NCBI GenBank assembly: GCA_964458125.1
Contig: CAYWHE010000099.1
Span: forward strand, 1-14,234
DNA length: 14,234 nt
From: CAYWHE01 sp964458125
GTDB lineage: Bacteria > Bacteroidota > Bacteroidia > AKYH767-A > OLB10
Direction of reading: 5' to 3'
The notes under the pieces were generated by a model. The model searched no databases. It was not told the DNA's origin and saw nothing but the letters and a program-made list of their open reading frames with translations. The translations under genes were made by a program, and so were the position numbers. Shown here in pieces: positions 14,063 to 14,234 of this stretch. How positions within the stretch are numbered: the stretch's first letter is position 1; each line of letters starts with the position of its first letter.

Positions 14063-14234
14063 ATGCATGTTGCTCGTGTTTTGCCTCAGATTTCATTCAT
14101 CCTTTTCATTCTGATACCTATGATGGTCCGTTCTCAAACCCTGATGATGACATGGAACATTTATCCAGACGCCCAGCGGTGGGAGCGTCATTGGGAAATT
14201 TCTGTAACCGATGGCAATGGTGATGATGGGACAG
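14063..14234 (+). CDS. exported protein of unknown function, cut by window end
   Basis: The reading frame is open to the right edge and gives 57 codons from the ATG at 14063. The start reads MHVARVLPQISFILFILIP and ends its signal peptide near MMVRSQ|T, a typical Bacteroidota cleavage site before Q. The mature part begins TLMMTWNIYPDAQRWERHWE and shows Asp/Gly-rich DGNGDDG, without a family I recognise. The frame is open upstream to 13997, and with one C fewer in the C13 tract it would join the better start at 13993, adding 23 residues before this Met. The start at 14063 has no strong signal of its own. Secretion is clear from the sequence; function cannot be told from what is visible. Confidence 0.6.
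   Translation, partial: MHVARVLPQISFILFILIPMMVRSQTLMMTWNIYPDAQRWERHWEISVTDGNGDDGT

Overview
The window looks like a chromosomal segment of a Bacteroidota bacterium. The evidence is a secreted protein with a type IX secretion (T9SS) type A C-terminal sorting domain, an OmpA/thrombospondin-3 outer-membrane protein, a PorE-like TPR/PD40 protein, a folK-deoxynucleoside kinase pair, a short DUF721 protein, no consistent Shine-Dalgarno sequences, and repeated perfect matches to the Bacteroidota -7 promoter box TAnnTTTG. No tRNA, rRNA, CRISPR array or intact insertion sequence was seen.

Positions 1-7214 form a minus-strand block. Read in its own direction it holds a PspC-domain membrane protein, a 2-oxo acid dehydrogenase E2 subunit, a TPR + beta-propeller envelope protein, a DnaQ-type exonuclease with an ExoX-like tail, folK, a deoxynucleoside kinase joined to folK by an ATGA overlap, and an OmpA-family protein ending at a clear intrinsic terminator. 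These are several transcription units with their own promoters, covering envelope and housekeeping functions rather than one pathway.

Positions 7327-11587 are plus-strand: a large polytopic membrane protein with C-terminal TPRs resembling the TMTC/GT-C family, a 67-kDa-type signal peptide peptidase (SppA), and a guanine deaminase that probably shares the sppA transcript. The guanine deaminase and the converging DUF721 (DciA-like) gene end inside one TGATCA palindrome that supplies both stop codons.

From 12085 a plus-strand gene encodes a secreted seven-repeat, probably beta-propeller, protein with a T9SS sorting tail. Behind it is about 340 bp of non-coding DNA with a GC-rich segment bounded by inverted repeats. 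Then comes a well-formed promoter and a start codon followed by a run of 13 C residues that puts the start out of frame with a signal-peptide-bearing reading frame running off the right edge. This looks like a phase-variable (contingency) secreted gene and is the most interesting point in the window. The main alternative is a homopolymer length error in the assembly.
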